The translations under genes and the position numbers were made by a program. A stretch of 15,544 bases of DNA from JAVBUP01 sp031555175. Its GTDB lineage: Bacteria; Bacillota_I; Bacilli_A; Erysipelotrichales; Coprobacillaceae. The notes beneath the pieces are model-generated. The model ran no database searches, was not told the origin of the DNA, and worked only from the letters and a program-made list of their open reading frames with translations. The DNA lies in NCBI GenBank assembly GCA_031555175.1, contig JAVBUP010000039.1, positions 1 through 15,544 of the forward strand. Direction: 5' to 3'. Below, in pieces: positions 12,778 through 15,544 of this stretch; positions within the stretch are counted from its first letter, which is position 1, and each line of letters begins with the position of its first letter.

Positions 12778-13627
12778 ATTTGTTTAAGTTGTCTAAATAC
12801 TTTGCGGCATTTTGTCCAGCAACTAAGCCATCGCCAACAGCTTTACTAACTTGTAATGGTAAACCTATACAATCACCAGCTGCATAAACACCAGGGATAT
12901 TAGTTTCAAAATTGCTATTTACTTTAATGTATGGTCCATCAAACTCTAGGTCAGGAAGTAAATTTTTAGGAGAGATAGCCTCTCTTAAGATAAACACTCC
13001 TTCAGTTTCGATAATCATATCATCAACTTTCACTCCAGTGAGTTTATCATCACCAATAATCTCATATTTTTTACCAGAAACGATAGTTATACTATCCAAT
13101 AATCCAGAGACTTCTTTATTAGTAACAAATGTTACTATACAACCAGTTTCCGCTAAAAAATTGGCTTCCTCAACAGAATCATTTGCTAAACCGATGACTA
13201 CAACATTTTTATCGCGATACAACATCCCATCGCATGTTGCACAATAACTGATACCTTGACCAATAAACTTCTCTTCATTGAAATATGGCTTGTTACGAAC
13301 TACGCCAATAGAAAGAATAATTGACTTAGCTTCTATTATTTCATTGCCAAGATTAAGCATAAACATATCTCCTAGTGGCATAATATTTTGTACTCTTGCT
13401 GTTTTCATTTCGATGTTTAAATCATTAACGTGGCTTATGAAACTATCCATTAACTCTTTCCCAGATACTTTACTAAACCCTAAATAATTATCAATTTGCT
13501 CAGTCTTATATAAATAGTTATTTCTATAATCATTAGAGATAATTAATACATCTTTGTTTCTTGCTACTCCATTAATAGCAGCAGACAGTCCAGCAGGACC
13601 AGATCCTATTATTACGATATCTTTCAT
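12776..13627 (-). CDS. Thioredoxin-reductase-like flavoprotein lacking NADPH motifs (possible ferredoxin-dependent type)
   Basis: A 283-residue FAD disulfide reductase of the TrxB fold. The FAD site is intact: IVIIGSGPAGLSAA at the N-terminus and GVYAAGDCIGLPLQVSKAVGDG at about 246-267 (the GD motif). The redox pair is CATC (Cys129, Cys132). The NADPH site is not: GGGxSA reads GLANDS (146-151), and the HRRxxxR phosphate clamp reads TNKEVSG (169-175). Clostridial ferredoxin-dependent flavin thioredoxin reductases and deeply rooted TrxRs are also short and lack these motifs, so reduced ferredoxin may be the donor. The start at ATG 13625-13627 is chosen over longer forms because TGGAGGA (13634-13640) lies 6 nt upstream and the FAD motif must be N-terminal. 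No thioredoxin gene is adjacent. Confidence 0.85.
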   Translation of the reverse strand: MKDIVIIGSGPAGLSAAINGVARNKDVLIISNDYRNNYLYKTEQIDNYLGFSKVSGKELMDSFISHVNDLNIEMKTARVQNIMPLGDMFMLNLGNEIIEAKSIILSIGVVRNKPYFNEEKFIGQGISYCATCDGMLYRDKNVVVIGLANDSVEEANFLAETGCIVTFVTNKEVSGLLDSITIVSGKKYEIIGDDKLTGVKVDDMIIETEGVFILREAISPKNLLPDLEFDGPYIKVNSNFETNIPGVYAAGDCIGLPLQVSKAVGDGLVAGQNAAKYLDNLNK

Positions 13628-13653
13628 ATACATTCCTCCAATAGATAAAGTAT

Positions 13654-13681
13654 AGTATAAATAGCAATAAATATCTAGCAA
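13654..13681 (-). promoter_or_regulatory. Promoter of the flavoprotein gene
   Basis: On the minus strand, TTGCTA (13676-13681), 16 bp, TATACT (13654-13659), 26 nt before the start codon. Confidence 0.6.
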
Positions 13682-13688
13682 ATTGCTA
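13676..13688. promoter_or_regulatory. Inverted repeat over the flavoprotein -35 box
   Basis: TAGCAA-A-TTGCTA, a 6-1-6 palindrome whose left half is the -35 hexamer of the minus-strand promoter; another TAGCAA lies at 13662-13667. It could be a repressor site for the flavoprotein gene. Chance is possible. Confidence 0.25.
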
Positions 13689-13719
13689 TATAAAACAGTA
13701 GGTAAAATAATGAGAAACA

Positions 13720-13748
13720 TTGTTGTTATAAAAAATAGATAGTATAAT
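13720..13748 (+). promoter_or_regulatory. Promoter of the DUF3137-lemA unit
   Basis: TTGTTG (13720-13725), a 17-bp gap and TATAAT (13743-13748): the best sigma-A promoter in the window. Confidence 0.78.
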
Positions 13749-13773
13749 AAAGTTAATTACAGGGGGATTGGAT

Positions 13774-14733
13774 ATGAACTTAAACTTATTTAAAGGAATT
13801 GAAGCAATTCATAATAGTTATCATCAAAGAATACAAGACTTTAAATATAAAAAGCAAGAACGACTTGCTTCATTAGAAGTAGAGTATGTCAACGCAAAAG
13901 AAATTCGCAGAAAAAACAAGAGAATTGCCTTAATAATGGCTGCAGTACTGTCTTTACTTGTCTTTACTTTTGCTGGTGTGATGGCCTTATTCATGATACC
14001 ATTTGTCTGTGTAATTGTAGTAATCATGTTTGGTATAACTAGTAGAAATAGATATGAACCATACTTAGGGTTACTCAATGAAATATGTAATGATTATGGA
14101 CAATCCTCAACTTTTAGAAATGTAGGGATATATAAGGAAGTTTATAAAGAATCTGGAGTTTATTGCTCTTTTGATGATTTTAAGAGTTTCTATACTTTGC
14201 AAGGAGAAAATAACAAATATAAATATTTGATTTCGAAAATCCATACAGAAGATGAATCAACTGATTCAGATGGAAACACAACACACAGTGATGTATTCTT
14301 TGGCTTGTTTTATAAGATACAATTGAAAGAATATTCTAGTGATTGCATCATTCACATTTTAGAGAACAGGAAGTTAGAAATATTTAAGTCCTCTAGAAGA
14401 AATCTAGAGCGAGTAAAGTTTGAAGATGCTGAATTTGAGAGATTTTATGATGTATACAGTAATGATCAAATTAAAAGTAGAGTCGTATTAGAACCAAGGA
14501 TTATGTCATACTTTAATGAATTTGCCATAAAGGCAGACAGGAAAGTAAGGATGGCTCTTAACTACGATACATTGTTTATTGAAGTTCCGCTAGAAAGATC
14601 AAAGCGTGGTCTACTAGATGGAAAAATACAAGCAGCGGATACTAATTTTGATGATGAAATTAATTCGTTTTGCTCAGAGTTTTATGCTATGACTGATTTT
14701 ATAGATGATGTACTAGAAATGCTTGATATATAA
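13774..14733 (+). CDS. DUF3137-family membrane protein
   Basis: A 319-residue protein of unknown function. Residues 1-48 are a charged, helical cytoplasmic segment; two adjacent transmembrane helices (about 50-70 and 72-88) form a hairpin; the rest (90-319) is a soluble domain. The stretch FERFYDVYSNDQIKSRVVLEPRIMSYF (split across about 226-252) is the DUF3137 signature pattern (F...Y..DQVEAR..L.P..M). DUF3137 genes commonly sit beside lemA, as here, 14 nt apart. AGGGGG (13761-13766) is 7 nt before ATG 13774; an in-frame TTG at 13768 is too close to it. A membrane or envelope role together with LemA is inferred only. Confidence 0.75.
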   Translation: MNLNLFKGIEAIHNSYHQRIQDFKYKKQERLASLEVEYVNAKEIRRKNKRIALIMAAVLSLLVFTFAGVMALFMIPFVCVIVVIMFGITSRNRYEPYLGLLNEICNDYGQSSTFRNVGIYKEVYKESGVYCSFDDFKSFYTLQGENNKYKYLISKIHTEDESTDSDGNTTHSDVFFGLFYKIQLKEYSSDCIIHILENRKLEIFKSSRRNLERVKFEDAEFERFYDVYSNDQIKSRVVLEPRIMSYFNEFAIKADRKVRMALNYDTLFIEVPLERSKRGLLDGKIQAADTNFDDEINSFCSEFYAMTDFIDDVLEMLDI

Positions 14734-14747
14734 TAGGGGGAATAATT

Positions 14748-15284
14748 ATGGAAATTTTTGTTATAGTATTGTTGATGACTTTTATACTTATAGTAATTGG
14801 AATGTACAACTCATTTGTAAAGAAATATCAATTTGTAAAAAACGCTGAAGGAAGCATTGAAGTATACCTAAAAAATCGTGCCGATTTGATACCAAACCTT
14901 GTGGAAGTATGTAAAGGATATTGTGAGCATGAATCTAAGTTATTGGAAAAAGTAATTAATGCAAGATCGCTGTATCGCTCTTCAAATAATCTGCAAGAGA
15001 GACTAGACCTAGATGAAATGATGAGTAGCCAGACAAAGAGTGTTATTATGTTGCAAGAAAAGTATCCAGACTTAAAAGCAGATGCTATATTTCTTAATCT
15101 ACAAAGTGAGTTAACTAGATGTGAAGATAACATTGCAGCGACACGTCGATTTATGAACTCCGCAGTTGCAGATTATAATACAGCAATTCATAGTTTTCCT
15201 GGTAATCTAATTGCCAAACTCTTTGGGTATAGAGAGTTTAGTTATTTTAAAACTGATAAGTCGGATGCTAATATAAAGTTTTAG
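14748..15284 (+). CDS. lemA: LemA family protein
   Basis: A 178-residue protein with an N-terminal membrane helix (about 2-20) and the helical LemA domain. Signature segments are MYNSFVKKYQFVKNAEGSIE, LKNRADLIPNLVEVCKGYCEHE (about 42-63), INARSLY, and later ENLLAATRRFMNSAV-like EDNIAATRRFMNSAVADYN. The C-terminus PGNLIAKLFGYREFSYF is typical. The function is unknown. Family members are surface-anchored coiled-coil-like proteins. AGGGGGAAT lies 7 nt before the ATG. It is the second gene of the DUF3137-lemA pair, transcribed from the promoter at 13720. Confidence 0.92.
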   Translation: MEIFVIVLLMTFILIVIGMYNSFVKKYQFVKNAEGSIEVYLKNRADLIPNLVEVCKGYCEHESKLLEKVINARSLYRSSNNLQERLDLDEMMSSQTKSVIMLQEKYPDLKADAIFLNLQSELTRCEDNIAATRRFMNSAVADYNTAIHSFPGNLIAKLFGYREFSYFKTDKSDANIKF

Positions 15285-15389
15285 TTGTAGTATGCAATAA
15301 CATAAATATTTTAGAAATATATATTATATCGCAGTTTTTAAAATCTTTTATATAGATATATAAGTAAGTCAAGTGTGTAGTTGTAATAT

Positions 15390-15438
15390 AAAAGTAGACA
15401 CAGAAAAAAACAATAAGTTTTGACTGTAGTCTACTTTT
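15390..15438. repeat. Long inverted repeat before the IS3 gene (terminator or element end)
   Basis: AAAAGTAGAC (15390-15399) pairs with GTCTACTTTT (15429-15438), and ACAG/CTGT extends the stem to 14 bp with one bulged A, leaving a 20-nt loop. With the following T's it could terminate the lemA transcript. It also lies 31-79 nt before the transposase start, where the left end of an IS3-family element would be. The right end is outside the window, so the element boundary cannot be fixed. Confidence 0.5.
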
Positions 15439-15468
15439 TAATATACTTAAATAAAGGAGATGACTATT

Positions 15469-15544
15469 ATGGGAAGACCAAAAGGCGGTTTAAATAAAAA
15501 ATATACAAAAGAATTAAAAATTGAAGTCGTGAGAAAACGTATAG
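15469..15544 (+). mobile_element. Start of an IS3-family OrfA transposase gene, cut by the right edge
   Basis: ATG 15469 follows AAAGGAGATGA (15453-15463). The 25 visible codons read MGRPKGG, then LNKKYTKELKIEVVRKRI, the N-terminus typical of IS3-family OrfA helix-turn-helix proteins (GRPKGxxNxxYSxExKxxIV). The frame is open to the edge. The rest of the element, including OrfB with its DDE domain and the right inverted repeat, lies outside. Whether the copy is intact cannot be judged. Confidence 0.72.

Noticed and set aside
13628..13720. A 31-residue N-terminal extension of the flavoprotein
   Set aside because: It contains the promoter and ribosome site, and the FAD motif normally starts within the first ten residues.

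Overview
The window is AT-rich, densely coded bacterial DNA with strong AGGAGG-type ribosome binding sites, U-tract hairpin terminators and TATAAT promoters, often with an extended TGn. The gene set (RadC next to a SPOR protein, glutamate racemase next to a GerM-type protein, DegV, LemA/DUF3137, a BclA-like collagen protein) points to a low-GC Bacillota, most likely a spore-former of the Erysipelotrichia/Clostridia type. The species cannot be read from the sequence. The window is chromosomal housekeeping DNA with a few accessory insertions.

Layout. 1-165: an open frame entering from the left edge (unidentified) and a perfect 12-bp terminator stem. 171-1763: a GH1 6-phospho-beta-glucosidase behind a perfect 18-bp palindromic operator. 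1744-2740: a Cys-rich, collagen-repeat surface protein, probably exosporial, with a sporulation-type -10 element. 2753-4790: a thyA-folA-plsC operon (dTMP synthesis, folate recycling, phospholipid acylation). 4810-5732: a LysO-type amino-acid exporter encoded as two overlapping genes. 5784-5951: an unlisted small gene for a 55-residue double-glycine leader peptide. 6018-9103: a tightly packed run of SPOR membrane protein, radC, a catalytically dead VanY-like M15B protein and murI. 9150-10657: a GerM-like double-GerMN protein and a YsnB/MJ0936-type phosphoesterase. 10663-10785: tRNA-Arg(UCU) on the minus strand with its promoter. 10794-11747: degV on the minus strand. 11801-12777: a DUF975-type membrane protein. 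12776-13681: a thioredoxin-reductase-like flavoprotein on the minus strand, without NADPH motifs. 13720-15284: DUF3137 and lemA. 15285-15544: an inverted repeat and the first 25 codons of an IS3-family OrfA, the start of a mobile element that runs off the right edge.

Two neighbourhoods recall Bacillus subtilis gene order: spoIIB-(maf)-radC, and racE-gerM-...-ysnB. This suggests that the SPOR protein and the GerMN protein take part in sporulation or cell-wall remodelling. The dead VanY-like protein lies between these blocks and overlaps murI by 16 nt, which fits a peptidoglycan-related role.

Most worth a second look: the orphan double-glycine peptide, the M15B pseudo-peptidase that has lost every zinc ligand and its catalytic Glu, the flavin reductase that looks ferredoxin-linked rather than NADPH-linked, and the collagen-like exosporium candidate.
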